64,000 bases of DNA from Paracoccus cavernae (GTDB taxonomy: Bacteria; Pseudomonadota; Alphaproteobacteria; Rhodobacterales; Rhodobacteraceae): contig JAUFRC010000001.1 in assembly GCA_030410095.1 (NCBI GenBank), positions 508,501-572,500 of the forward strand, in the 5' to 3' direction. A program made the position numbers and the translations under genes. Shown here in pieces: positions 29,689-38,685 of this stretch (positions within the stretch are counted from its first letter, which is position 1; each line of letters begins with the position of its first letter). A model generated the notes under the pieces. It searched no databases, was not told the origin of the DNA, and was given only the letters and a program-made list of their open reading frames with translations.

Positions 29689-30704
29689 ATGGGACTCGTG
29701 ATCAATCTTTCGGCCCTGGTGGCCAATTGGAAAGCGCTTGCCGAGCGCGCGCCTGCCGCGCGTCCGGGCGCAGTGGTGAAGGCCGATGCCTACGGGCTGG
29801 GCGCGGCCAAAGTCGCGCCGGCGCTTTACGGGGCGGGGCACGCGACTTCTTCGTGGCCGTCGCCTCCGAGGGGCGCGCCTTGCGCCCGCATCTACCTGAA
29901 GATGCGCGGATTTTCGTGCTCGCCGGTCATATGGAAGGCGAAGATTTGACGGGGCTTGTTCCCGTGCTCAACAGTCCCGCCCAGTTTTTCCGCGACCGCG
30001 CCTTGCGGCCCAAAGGGGCCTTCGGGATCCAGCTTGACAGCGGCATGAACCGCCTCGGCTTCGAGCCGGCCGAATGGGCCGCGATCCGCGCCGAGGCCGC
30101 TGCTGCCGGCCCCGCGCTGATCATGTCGCATCTGGCCTGTGCCGACGAGCCGGACAATGCCGCCAATGCCGCGCAACTGGCCGCCTTCCGCGCCATGACC
30201 GACGGGGTGGATGCGCCGCGAGCGCTGGCCGCGACCGGCGGTATCCTGCTCGGCCCCGATTTCCATTTCGACCTCGTGCGCTGCGGCGTCGGCATGTATG
30301 GCGCCGATCCCTTTGTCGGCGCGCAAAGCGTGGTCGGCCTTTCCGTTCCGGTGATCCAGACCCGCGATGTCGCGGTCGGGGAATCGGTGGGCTACGGCTA
30401 TGCCTGGACCGCCGCGCGGCCGTCAAAAATCGCGACTTTGGCGGCGGGCTACGCCGACGGGCTACCGCGCTCGCTGGCCAACAAGGGGCTGAATTTCTGG
30501 GCGGGCGATCAGGCCGTGCCGATGATCGGGCGGGTCTCGATGGATCTGATCACGGTCGATGTCACCGATCTGTCCGAGGTTCCGGCCGAACTCGCGCTGC
30601 TCAACGAGCGTCAGAGCGTCGATGATCTGGCGGCGCTGGCCGGCACCATCGGCTACGAGATCCTGACCTCGCTCGGCCGGCGCTATCCGAGAGTGTGGGT
30701 TTGA
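29689..30704 (+). CDS. alr: Alanine racemase, one frameshift
   Basis: About 338 residues. Interconverts L- and D-alanine for peptidoglycan with PLP. The PLP lysine is in VVKADAYGLGA (Lys31), GIQLDSGMNRLGF follows, and the C-terminal domain has VSMDLITVDVTD and the catalytic-Tyr region GYGYAW. One base is lost near 29835 between PALYGAG and DFFVAVASEG. ATG 29689 is in the family position. It is divergent from pccB with a 160-base gap, and overlaps the next gene. Confidence 0.93.
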
Positions 30705-31482
30705 GCCCGAACCGGTTGGCCGGCAATCCGATCAGTGCGATAGGGCGCGCCGCGATTGCGGTGATCGCCGCTTGCGGGCGGGTCGCGATCTTTCTGGGCA
30801 AGGGGCTTGCGGGCATCTTGCCGCTTTCGCCCGCGCTTTTGGGGCGCCAGATCCTCCATATCGGCTGGCTTTCGTTGCCGGTGGTCGGGCTGACCGCGCT
30901 TTTCACCGGCGCGGCCCTGGCCTTGCAGCTCTATTCTGGCGGCGCGCGCTTTCAGGCTTCGGATGTCGTACCTGCGGTTGTCGCGATCGGCATGGCACGC
31001 GAGCTCGGGCCGGTTCTGGGCGGGTTGATGGTCGCGGCGCGCGTCGCGAGCGCGATTGCCGCCGAGCTCGGCACGATGCGGGTTTCCGAGCAGATCGACG
31101 CTTTGATGACGCTCTCGACCGATCCGGTGAAATGGCTGGTCTCGCCGCGCCTTTGGGCCGCGATCCTGACGGTGCCGGTACTGGTCGGTGTCGGCGACAT
31201 CATCGGCATCATGGGCGGCTGGCTGATCGGGGTGAATGCGCTCGGCTTCAATTCGACGACCTATCTCGCCAATAGTTGGGCCTATCTCGAAAGCTGGGAT
31301 GTGGTCTCGGGGCTGATCAAGGGCGGATTTTTCGGGCTGATCGTCGCGACTTCGGGTTGCTGGTTCGGCATCCATGCGGCGGGCGGTGCGGCAGGGTTGG
31401 GCGCGCCACGACCAATGCGGTCGTCGCCGCTTCCATCGGCATCCTCGCCGCGAATTTCGTGCTGACGGGGCTGTTCTTCTGA
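30695..31482 (+). CDS. mlaE: MlaE-type ABC permease, one frameshift
   Basis: About 260 residues, five or six membrane segments. Contains the MlaE/YrbE features: TALFTGAALALQLYSGG, GMARELGPVLGGLMVAARVASAIAAELGTMRVSEQIDAL. It forms the inner-membrane part of a phospholipid transport ABC system. The frame changes near 31400, within the final GGAAGLG / ATTNAVV stretch. GTG 30695 or TTG 30701 overlaps the alr stop. Its stop overlaps the mlaF start (TGATG). No MlaD substrate-binding gene follows. Confidence 0.9.
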
Positions 31483-32207
31483 TGGCGCCGCTTCTGTCCA
31501 TCCGCGACCTGCACAAAAGCTTCGGCCGCAAGGAGGTGCTCTCGGGCATCGATCTCGATCTGGACGAGGGCGAGAGCCTTGTCGTCATCGGGGGCTCGGG
31601 CACCGGAAAATCGGTGCTGCTGCGCTGCATTCTCGGGCTGGAGACGCCGGATCGGGGCGAGATCCTTTACAAGGGTGCGCCGCTTGCAGGTGCAAATCGC
31701 GCGGCTTTTCTAGACGGTTTCGGCATGCTGTTCCAGAATGCCGCCCTATTCGACAGTCTGCCGATCTGGAAAAACGTGGCCTTCCGCCTGCTCAAGACCC
31801 GTTCGCGCGCCGATGCCCGAGCGATTGCGCTTGAAAAGCTCGCGCGCGTCGGGCTCGGCCCAGAGGTCGCCGATCTGATGCCCGCCGAGCTCTCGGGGGA
31901 TGCGCAAAGGGCGGGGCTCGCCCGCGCGATTGCGGCCGATCCTGCGGTGATCTTTTTCGACGAGCCGACGACCGGCCTTGATCCGATCCGCGCCGCCCGC
32001 ATCAATGCGCTGATCCGCGGCATTGTCGAGGAAACCGGTGCGACAGCGATCACCATTACCCACGACATGACCTCGGTGCGCACGATTGCCGATCGCGTCG
32101 CGCTTTTGGACCGCGGCTGCGTGCGCTGGCAGGGCGCGCTGGCCGAAATGGACGGGGCGCGCGACGATTATCTGCATGACTTCATCGAGGGCCGATGGCG
32201 CGAGTGA
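31482..32207 (+). CDS. mlaF: MlaF-type ABC ATPase
   Basis: 241 residues. Walker A GGSGTGKS (about 38-45), Q-loop FGMLFQNAALFDSL, Walker B VIFFDEPTTGLD, H-loop ITHD. Energises MlaE. The signature reads LSGDAQRAGLARAIA where the family has LSGGMRKR(A/V)GLARAIA; the difference is explained by three lost bases (two G, one A) that leave the frame intact, so the true protein is probably normal and one residue longer. The start is coupled to mlaE. Confidence 0.92.
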   Translation: MAPLLSIRDLHKSFGRKEVLSGIDLDLDEGESLVVIGGSGTGKSVLLRCILGLETPDRGEILYKGAPLAGANRAAFLDGFGMLFQNAALFDSLPIWKNVAFRLLKTRSRADARAIALEKLARVGLGPEVADLMPAELSGDAQRAGLARAIAADPAVIFFDEPTTGLDPIRAARINALIRGIVEETGATAITITHDMTSVRTIADRVALLDRGCVRWQGALAEMDGARDDYLHDFIEGRWRE

Positions 32208-32290
32208 GATGACGATTGCATGAAATCTCGCCTCCCGGGGCCGTTTTCGGGCGAAGTTTGCGCCCGACCCCTTGTGCGAATCCCGTCGCG

Positions 32291-32318
32291 TTGACACCTT
32301 TAACTGTAGACGACTACC
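32291..32318 (+). promoter_or_regulatory. Candidate sigma-70-type promoter for phoH
   Basis: TTGACA at 32291-32296, then 16-17 bases to a weak -10 (ACTACC/CTACCC). It lies about 20 bases before the start codon region, after a gap following mlaF. The -35 is a perfect match and the -10 is poor, as is common in this group. Confidence 0.4.
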
Positions 32319-32333
32319 CTTTCGGAGAGTGAT

Positions 32334-33452
32334 TTGGGACAACCCCCGCTTCCACGTGCGACCGCCACAACTGGCGAAACTCTTATCGAATTTCCGGACA
32401 ATCGGCTGTTGATCGATCTGTGTGGGCCTCATGACAGGCACCTTGCACGGATCGAGGGCTCGCTGAATGTCCATGTTTTGCGTCGCGGCAACCTGCTCGC
32501 CGTGGTTGGCGAGCCCGAGGCGCAAAAGGATGCCGAACAGGTGCTGCGCGCGCTTTACGCCCGCCTCGAACAGGGCCGCCCCGTCGGCCTTCCCGAGGTC
32601 GATGCCGCTTTGCGCATGGGGCCGGATCCGATCTTCGAGCGTCCCGCCAGCCCGAGCGAGCAGCTCGAGATGTTCCAGAGCGGGCCGATCGAATTGCGCA
32701 CCCGCAAAAAGACCATCGAACCGCGCACCGACGGTCAGAAGGCCTATGTCCGCTCGCTTTTCGCCAATGAAATGGCCTTCGGCATCGGTCCTGCGGGCAC
32801 GGGCAAGACCTATCTCGCGGTTGCGGTCGGCGTGACCATGCTGATCGGCGGCCATGTCGACAAGATCATCCTGTCGCGCCCCGCCGTCGAAGCGGGCGAG
32901 CGTCTGGGCTTTCTGCCGGGCGACATGAAGGAGAAGGTCGACCCCTATATGCAGCCGCTCTACGACGCGCTGAACGACTTTCTGCCGGGCAAGCAGATGC
33001 AGAAGCTGATGGAGGAAAAGCGCATCGAGATCGCGCCTCTGGCCTTCATGCGCGGGCGCACGCTGTCCAACGCTTTCGTCGTGCTCGACGAGGCGCAAAA
33101 CGCCACCACCATGCAGATGAAGATGTTCCTGACCCGTCTGGGCGAGGGCTCGCGCATGGTGATCACCGGCGACCGCAGCCAGATCGACCTGCCGCGCGGC
33201 GTGACCTCGGGCCTGATGGATGCCGAAAGGATCCTCAAGGATATCAAGGGGATCAGCTTCTCCTACTTCACCTCGAAGGATGTGGTGCGCCATAATCTCG
33301 TCGCGCGCATCATCGATGCTTACGACACGGACAGCGCAGAGGCTCTGGCGCGCGGCGAGGTCCGCGACGAGCGCGGCCAAAGCAATCCGCGCCGTGCACC
33401 GGGGGCTCTTTCGCATGAGCGGCGCCGACCCGTTCGACCCTTTCGCCGATGA
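32334..33452 (+). CDS. phoH: PhoH-family ATPase
   Basis: 372 residues in frame. An N-terminal KH-like region (RLLIDLCGPHDRHLARIEGSLNV) is followed by the PhoH core with Walker A GPAGTGKT (152-159), SRPAVEAGERLGFLPGD and the DEAQN Walker B (VVLDEAQNAT), then TGDRSQIDLP. Likely an RNA-related ATPase acting with YbeY, the next gene. The start is TTG 32334 after GGAGAG. The last 25 residues (RRAPGALSHERRRP) overlap ybeY by 38 bases and look unlike a family end, so a small 3' frame error is possible. Confidence 0.93.
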   Translation: MGQPPLPRATATTGETLIEFPDNRLLIDLCGPHDRHLARIEGSLNVHVLRRGNLLAVVGEPEAQKDAEQVLRALYARLEQGRPVGLPEVDAALRMGPDPIFERPASPSEQLEMFQSGPIELRTRKKTIEPRTDGQKAYVRSLFANEMAFGIGPAGTGKTYLAVAVGVTMLIGGHVDKIILSRPAVEAGERLGFLPGDMKEKVDPYMQPLYDALNDFLPGKQMQKLMEEKRIEIAPLAFMRGRTLSNAFVVLDEAQNATTMQMKMFLTRLGEGSRMVITGDRSQIDLPRGVTSGLMDAERILKDIKGISFSYFTSKDVVRHNLVARIIDAYDTDSAEALARGEVRDERGQSNPRRAPGALSHERRRPVRPFRR

Positions 33453-33957
33453 GGACGACGAGGAAAGCGGCGCGATCGATCTGGTGATCGAGGACGACCG
33501 CTGGCTCGACGCCGATCTCGAGGGCCAGTCGGCGCGTGCGCTTGCCGCGGTCTCGGAATGGCTCGGGATGGAGGATCTTCGCATCGTGGTGCTGGGCTGC
33601 GACGATGAGCGCATCGCGGGGCTGAATGCCGAATTCCGCGACAAGCCGCGTCCGACCAATGTGCTGTCCTGGCCTTCCAGCGAATTCGGCGCGCGCGCGC
33701 CCGGCGAGCGGCCCGAACTGCCGCCGGCCGAAGAGCTGGGCGATATCGCGATTTCCTACGACACCTGCCTTCGCGAAGCCGAAGAACAGGGCAAGCCCTT
33801 CGCCGATCACGTCACCCACCTGCTGGTCCATGCGATCCTGCATCTGGCGGGCTATGACCACATCGACGATTCCGACGCTTTGACGATGGAGGGCTCCGAA
33901 ACGGAGATCCTCTCGCGTCTTGGTATCCCTGACCCCTATCTCGAGTATGAAAGATGA
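33415..33957 (+). CDS. ybeY: Endoribonuclease YbeY (rRNA maturation)
   Basis: 180 residues. Zinc site H-x3-H-x5-H in VHAILHLAGYDH (His139, 143, 149) and family stretches DKPRPTNVLSWP and ELGDIAIS. Acts in 16S rRNA 3' maturation and ribosome quality control. The N-terminus is longer and acidic (ADEDDEES). The start overlaps phoH, and the stop overlaps the corC start (ATGA). Confidence 0.95.
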   Translation: MSGADPFDPFADEDDEESGAIDLVIEDDRWLDADLEGQSARALAAVSEWLGMEDLRIVVLGCDDERIAGLNAEFRDKPRPTNVLSWPSSEFGARAPGERPELPPAEELGDIAISYDTCLREAEEQGKPFADHVTHLLVHAILHLAGYDHIDDSDALTMEGSETEILSRLGIPDPYLEYER

Positions 33958-34884
33958 GCAGCGACCGAAGTCCTGACACGCCCGTTTCCTCTGACCCGGC
34001 CGGTTGGGCCGATGGTGTGGGAGGCGACGGGCGGGACCTCCTCCGTCGCGCGGCATCCTTGGCCGCATTCTCGGCGCCTTTGGCGGCGCCGAACCAGAAG
34101 GCGATAGCGAAGCCGCCGGCGAAGACGGAAGACCCGCCTCGCAGGCAATTGCGCCGGGGCTTGTGAACCTGCGCCGGATGCGCGTCGATGATGTCGCCAT
34201 CCCCAAGGCCGAAATCATGGCCGCCCCCGTCGATATCGGCATGGAAGAGCTGGTCGCGTTGTTTCGCGAGCAGGGCTTCACCCGCCTTCCGGTCTTTCGC
34301 GGGACCCTCGACAGTCCGCTCGGGCTGATCCACCTCAAGGATTTCGCGCTGAAATACGGCTTCGGGGCCAATCCGCCCGCGAAATTCGCGCTGCGCCCGA
34401 TGCTGCGCCCGCTGCTTTACGTTCCGCCCTCGATGCCGCTTGGCGTCCTGCTCCAGCAGATGCAGCAAAAGCGCATCCATATGGCGCTGGTGATCGACGA
34501 ATATGGCGGGGTCGACGGTCTGGTGACGATCGAGGATCTGATCGAGCAGGTCGTGGGCACGATCGACGACGAGCATGACGAGGCCGAGGGCGATCTTTGG
34601 CAGCTCGAAGCGCCGGGGCTCTGGCTCATTCAGGCCCGCGCGCCGCTGACGGATGTCGAGGCGGTCACGGGGCTGCGTCTTTCGGCCGAGGAGGAAGAGG
34701 AAGAGGTCGATACGCTCGGCGGTCTGATCTTCATGCTGACGGGCCGCGTTCCGGTGCGTGGAGAGGTGATCCGCCTTGAAAACGGCGCGGAGATCGAAGT
34801 GGTCGAGGCCGACCCCGCCGCGTCAAACGTGTACGCCTGCGCCTGCCGCAGCCCGAGGATGACGGCACCGCCTCGGGCGAGTGA
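33954..34884 (+). CDS. CorC/HlyC-type CBS-domain protein, two frameshifts
   Basis: About 310 residues. Two CBS domains (MRVDDVAIPKAEIMAAPVD... and LYVPPSMPLGVLLQQMQQKRIHMALVIDEYGGVDG) and a C-terminal transporter-associated domain (LGGLIFMLTGRVPVRGEVI). Such proteins are linked to Mg/Co efflux; phoH-ybeY-corC order is conserved in proteobacteria. Breaks lie between about 34010 and 34050 in the variable N-terminus and near 34812; the repaired tail is KRVRLRLPQPEDDGTASGE, stop 34882. Confidence 0.9.
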
Positions 34885-34934
34885 TCGCTGGGTCAAATGG
34901 GGCGCGGGGCCACGTCCCTGCCGCCCGAAACGAC

Positions 34935-34972
34935 AAAACCCGCGCGACCCGACAGGGCGGCGCGGGTTTTTC
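34935..34972. terminator. Bidirectional terminator between corC and the convergent gene
   Basis: AAAACCCGCGC (34935-34945) and GCGCGGGTTTT (34960-34970) are exact complements, with T-rich sequence after the plus-strand stem and As before it. Confidence 0.85.
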
Positions 34973-34991
34973 TGTGCGGTAGTAGTCTTGC

Positions 34992-35723
34992 CTAGCCGAG
35001 GCTGGCAAAGGCCGGCGCATGGGCGATGCGCGCGCGCTCGGGCAGGTTGGGGCCGCGCGCCTGCAGGAGCGGGCCGGCAAAGGGCGAATCCCAATTCACC
35101 TGACGAAAGCCGAAGCGGCCGTAGAAATCGGGCTCGCCAAGTACGACCAGCAGATGTTCGGGCGCGCGTTCGATCGCGAAACGGATCAGCTCGGAGGCAA
35201 TGCCGCGCCCCTGCGCCCGCGGCATCACCGCAAGCGGCGCGATGGCCAGCGCAGGCCGCGCCGAGGCCAGCGGCGAAAGCGCGAGATGGCCGAGGATCGC
35301 GCCTCCGGCCTCGGCAATCAGCGAATAGGCCAGATCGCCGTCCTCGCGCAGGGTCTGGACCAGACGCGCCTCGGACACGCCGTCAAAGGTCTCGGCCAGG
35401 AGCGACAGGATTGCCGCCGTATCCTCGGGGCGTTCGTCGCGCAGCTCGATATTGGCGGCGAATTTGGTGAAATCGCGGGTGATGTCTGCCGAAAGCCGGC
35501 CCCATTCGCTGGCCAAGGTGCGCTCTTGATGGGCGACGAAAGCCGCCTCGTCGATGAAGAGAACGTCGATCTGCCAGACAAAAGGATCTTCGGTCAGGGA
35601 AATGTCGAAACGCAGGCAACCCGGCTCGTTGCGCGACAGGCGCAGATGGCGCGGCAAATGGGTCTGGATCGTCTCGGCTTCGGCGAGACTGGAAGCGATG
35701 AGCGTGCCGGTCAACCCGATCAT
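34992..35723 (-). CDS. Fusion of antibiotic-biosynthesis-monooxygenase-like and GNAT domains
   Basis: 243 residues from ATG 35723 (AAAGGA upstream). Residues 1-90 look like a YgiN/ABM ferredoxin-like dimeric domain (MIGLTGTLIASSLAEAETIQ, HLRLSRNEPGCLRFDI, VWQIDVLFIDEAAFVAHQ). Residues 97-240 are a GNAT acetyltransferase with acetyl-CoA loop MPRAQGRGIASELI and FYGRFGFRQVNW. The substrates are unknown. Intact. The two-domain arrangement is unusual but continuous, with no break between the parts. Confidence 0.75.
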   Translation of the reverse strand: MIGLTGTLIASSLAEAETIQTHLPRHLRLSRNEPGCLRFDISLTEDPFVWQIDVLFIDEAAFVAHQERTLASEWGRLSADITRDFTKFAANIELRDERPEDTAAILSLLAETFDGVSEARLVQTLREDGDLAYSLIAEAGGAILGHLALSPLASARPALAIAPLAVMPRAQGRGIASELIRFAIERAPEHLLVVLGEPDFYGRFGFRQVNWDSPFAGPLLQARGPNLPERARIAHAPAFASLG

Positions 35724-35999
35724 GGCGGTCCTTTGGGTCAAATTCCCCTCGAAAACGAAGGGGAGGGTGTCAGTCTTGTTTTCTTGCATGCCGCGTAACG
35801 CTTATCCGCCTTGACCCCGTTTGAATGCCGCAAAGCGGCCGGAGTTCCATTCCTGCCTGTAGCAGCTTCCATTCCTAAGACAAATGCGGCGAGTTCGTCC
35901 CGTGGGGAAGATGGACTTTCGGTTGGTGCCACGATGGTTGCAGAATGGCGTGGACCGCTGCGGGTGGATGCGTCGAGGCGACGTCAAGGGTGCGAAGGA

Positions 36000-36544
36000 T
36001 CAGGGCGCGGGCGTGCGGAAGGTGATCGACCAGCGCGTCCTGTCCATCTCGGTGATGGAATGCTCCCAATCATAGCGGGACTGCCCCGTCATGTGATAGG
36101 CCCCGCGCGGCTCGAGCGGGACCGTGACGCGCATGAAGCCGCCGCTTTCGCGTCTGCGGCGGAACCGCATATCGGCCGCTGCGCCAAGCGAGAGGCCGAA
36201 GACCTGATCAAAGCCCGCATTGTCGCGATGCCAACCGATGCCTGCGCCCGGATCATAGCGGATCAGAAGCGCCTGCACCAATTGCGAGGAGCAAGCCCGC
36301 CCCATTCGGCAAGCCGCGCGCGCAAAGGCAAGAGCCAGTCGGGGATGGGGCGCGCACCTTTGGCCGCATCGTCCTTCGACCCGAAAACCGTGGTCAGGCG
36401 TTTGCCCTCCCAGCCGTGAAACTGGAACGGCGTCAGGCCCGCGCCGTCGATTGCGGCAATCAGGGCCTGTTCTTCCTCGCGCGTGACGAGATCGGCACGG
36501 GTCGCGAGGCCGGGCAAGGGCGGGGTATCGAAGAGATCGGACAT
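36000..36544 (-). CDS. alkB: AlkB-type Fe(II)/2-oxoglutarate dioxygenase, one frameshift
   Basis: About 181 residues. The expected start is MSDLFDTPPLPGL at 36544. The Fe site H-x-D lies in GIGWHRDNAGFDQVFGLSLG. The 2-oxoglutarate-binding Arg pair is in RTRWSITFRT at the end, and GAYHMTGQSRYDWEHSI supplies the distal His. Repairs alkylated bases oxidatively. The frame shifts near 36280 (CRRF versus SQLVQALLIRYDPG). Confidence 0.88.
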
Positions 36545-36632
36545 GGTATCCCTTTGCTTTCGGGCGTGACGGGGCGGGCGGGACTGCTGCCGCCCGTCTT
36601 GCGGATATCGGCAAGATTAAGGGCTTTTTCCG

Positions 36633-37208
36633 TCAGGACCTGACGCGGCCTTCGGGCGAGAGGCTGTGGATGCGCTTTTGCGCCTCGTCGCGGACCTGCA
36701 GCCAGCGGTCGCGCTCTCCCTCGGCATCGGCGAGGGCGCGGTGCGCAGGAGGAACGGTGGTGCGGGCCTCGTCGACGGCTTTCAGAATCGCGTCGATTTC
36801 GGCTTCGAGCGCATCGGCCGGAAGGACGGGGCCGAGAATCGCGCCTGCCGTTTCGCGGCAAGCCAGATCGGTGTCGCGCAGGCGCAGGCTATGGCGCGGC
36901 AATCCGGCGGTGCGCAGCAGCACGCTCAACCATTTGCCGTCCCATGAGGGAGCGCTGGCGAAAAGCGCATGCCCCTCCATCATCTCGACCAAATGCGCCG
37001 CCACCGCCCCATGCGGGGTCCCGTCGCGCAGGAGGGTTGCACGATCGATCTGGTGTACGGCCTGAGCGCGCATGTCCCAATCGCTCCACTCCGGCGCGGG
37101 ACGGATCAGCATCCCGCCAGAGCGACCGTCCTCGAACACCCAGCCGACCTCGATCGGGTAGCTGTCTTTCGCGAGGGAGGAGGCTTCAAAATCAAGAAAA
37201 ACAAACAT
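36633..37208 (-). CDS. DnaQ-like 3'-5' exonuclease family protein
   Basis: 191 residues, intact. The ExoI motif VFLDFEASSL has the two acidic residues, the middle has a D in the expected place, and HRALADAEGE is the H-x-A-x-x-D of the DEDDh subgroup. The C-terminal tail is basic. Possible DNA or RNA trimming nuclease; substrate unknown. Confidence 0.8.
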   Translation of the reverse strand: MFVFLDFEASSLAKDSYPIEVGWVFEDGRSGGMLIRPAPEWSDWDMRAQAVHQIDRATLLRDGTPHGAVAAHLVEMMEGHALFASAPSWDGKWLSVLLRTAGLPRHSLRLRDTDLACRETAGAILGPVLPADALEAEIDAILKAVDEARTTVPPAHRALADAEGERDRWLQVRDEAQKRIHSLSPEGRVRS

Positions 37209-37604
37209 GGCGGCTCTGGTTAACCAAACAGGAACGACGCCCTAGGAGATAGGAAGGAAATTCCGCCTTAACAGGGGCAGGGCAGAAGGCGCCGCTTGCA
37301 CAGAGGACATGGCTGTCGGATTGGGAAAGGCTTCGGGCGATCCCGAACGGCGCGATCGCGGTAAACGGGACGCGTTCAGGGGTGCAAAAAATTGCGCAAA
37401 CGGCTTCGGGCCGGTGCGTCGAAACCAGACGGATCCGCACCAGCGTACGACTGCGCTGCTTGGGGTAGTGACAGATGGGAGGGAGGGAAACGGTAGCGTT
37501 GGTGTTTCGCGCGCCAGGATCGGACGCAGAACCGCCATTCACAACAGAAAACGTTAACCGGCCGTTAGGACCTGTCTGGTTATTCTTTTGCCGATTGGGA
37601 AAAT
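37209..37604. other. Intergenic region, no feature recognised
   Basis: About 395 bases between the exonuclease start and tRNA-Ser. Frames here lack ribosome-binding sites and protein-like composition. It may hold the exonuclease promoter; nothing more can be seen. Confidence 0.4.
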
Positions 37605-37694
37605 TGGCGGAGAGGGTGGGATTCGAACCCACGGAACCCTTGCAGGCTCAACGGTTTTCGAGACCGCCCCGTTCGACCACTCCGGCACCTCTCC
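37605..37694 (-). tRNA. tRNA-Ser (anticodon CGA), CCA encoded
   Basis: Minus strand: acceptor GGAGAGG pairs with CCTCTCC, anticodon loop CTCGAAA gives CGA, long variable arm, T-loop GGTTCGAATCC, discriminator G and encoded CCA (37605-37607). Confidence 0.95.
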
Positions 37695-37774
37695 GCGCTT
37701 TTTGGTGTGGTGAGGGGCATTTAGCTGTGTGAATATGGAAGCGCAAGAGGGTTGAACGAGAAACTCTAAAAAAG

Positions 37775-38685
37775 ATGAAAGAAAGTTTTTACTCGTTGGT
37801 TAATTGTACAAAAGCGACTGTTATAGTTGCACTTTTTACTGTGGGCGGTTTTGACGCCCTTATCGGGGAATCATGCCGCCGGCTTTTGCCGCCCCCGTCG
37901 ATGCGGCACCTGTGGCGCAGGACGGTCGTATTTTGACCGGAGAGGTCACGCGTTTGTTGATGCTCGACGAGCTGGTTTCGGTCATGTCGCAAGAGGCAGT
38001 GGCGCAGGCCTCGGAGGATCTCGGCGCGATTCCGCCTGACCAGCAGACGGCATGGCGCGCCAATATCGCGCGGATCAACGATCCCGACCGGCTTTCGCGG
38101 CTGATGGCGATCGAGCTTCCGGTTGCGCTCGGTCGTGTCGATCCGGCGCAGATCCGCAAGGCTTTGCTGTTTTACCACACAGATTTGGGCAAGCGCGTCG
38201 TCCAGCTCGAGCTTTCGGCGCGCCTCGCGATGATCGCGCCCGATGCGCGCGATGCCGCGATGGAGGCGGCAGAGCAGGCGGCCGAAACCGGCAACCTCCG
38301 GCTTGAACGGATCGACCGGATCATGGCGGTGACCGATGTGGTCGATGCCAATGTCGCGGGTAGTCTGAACGCCATTATCGCCTCGAGCCGCGGCTTTGCC
38401 GATGTCAGCGAAATCGAGGTTCCCGTCGAGGACATGACCAGCGAGGCCTGGGCGCAGGAGCCTGAAATCCGCGATAATATCACACGGTGGGTTCAGGCCA
38501 TGCTCTATCTGGCCTATAGCCCTTTGAGCGAGGCGGAGCTCGAGGATCTGACCACCTTCGTTGGTTCGCGCGAGGCGTCGGCTTTGGCCGATGCGCTTGG
38601 CGCGGCTTTCGACGGGATCTTCGCGCGTATCGCCTATGAGACCGGCGTGATGTCGGCCGGTCAGCTTGCCGAGGCGGATCTATGA
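37775..38685 (+). CDS. DUF2059 exported protein, leader frameshift
   Basis: About 303 residues. The body (from 37873) has two helical DUF2059-like repeats (residues about 50-140 and 175-260: ALLFYHTDLGKRVVQLELSAR and YLAYSPLSEAELEDLTTFVGSREA). An ATG at 37775 opens an AT-rich hydrophobic leader (KATVIVALFTVGGF) that joins the body if one G is added in the run at 37866-37869, giving a signal peptide ending near AFA. Function unknown. Its stop overlaps the trgB start (ATGA). Confidence 0.75.

Noticed and set aside
31746..33659. 637-codon minus-strand open frame opposite mlaF, phoH and ybeY
   Set aside because: It crosses three recognised genes in antisense and shows no domain.
35811..36075. 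Small plus-strand frames upstream of alkB's 3' end
   Set aside because: They overlap alkB in antisense and have no features; the gap between the fusion gene and alkB appears empty.
37309..37557. Small plus-strand gene between the exonuclease and tRNA-Ser
   Set aside because: No ribosome-binding site and arginine-rich random-looking composition.
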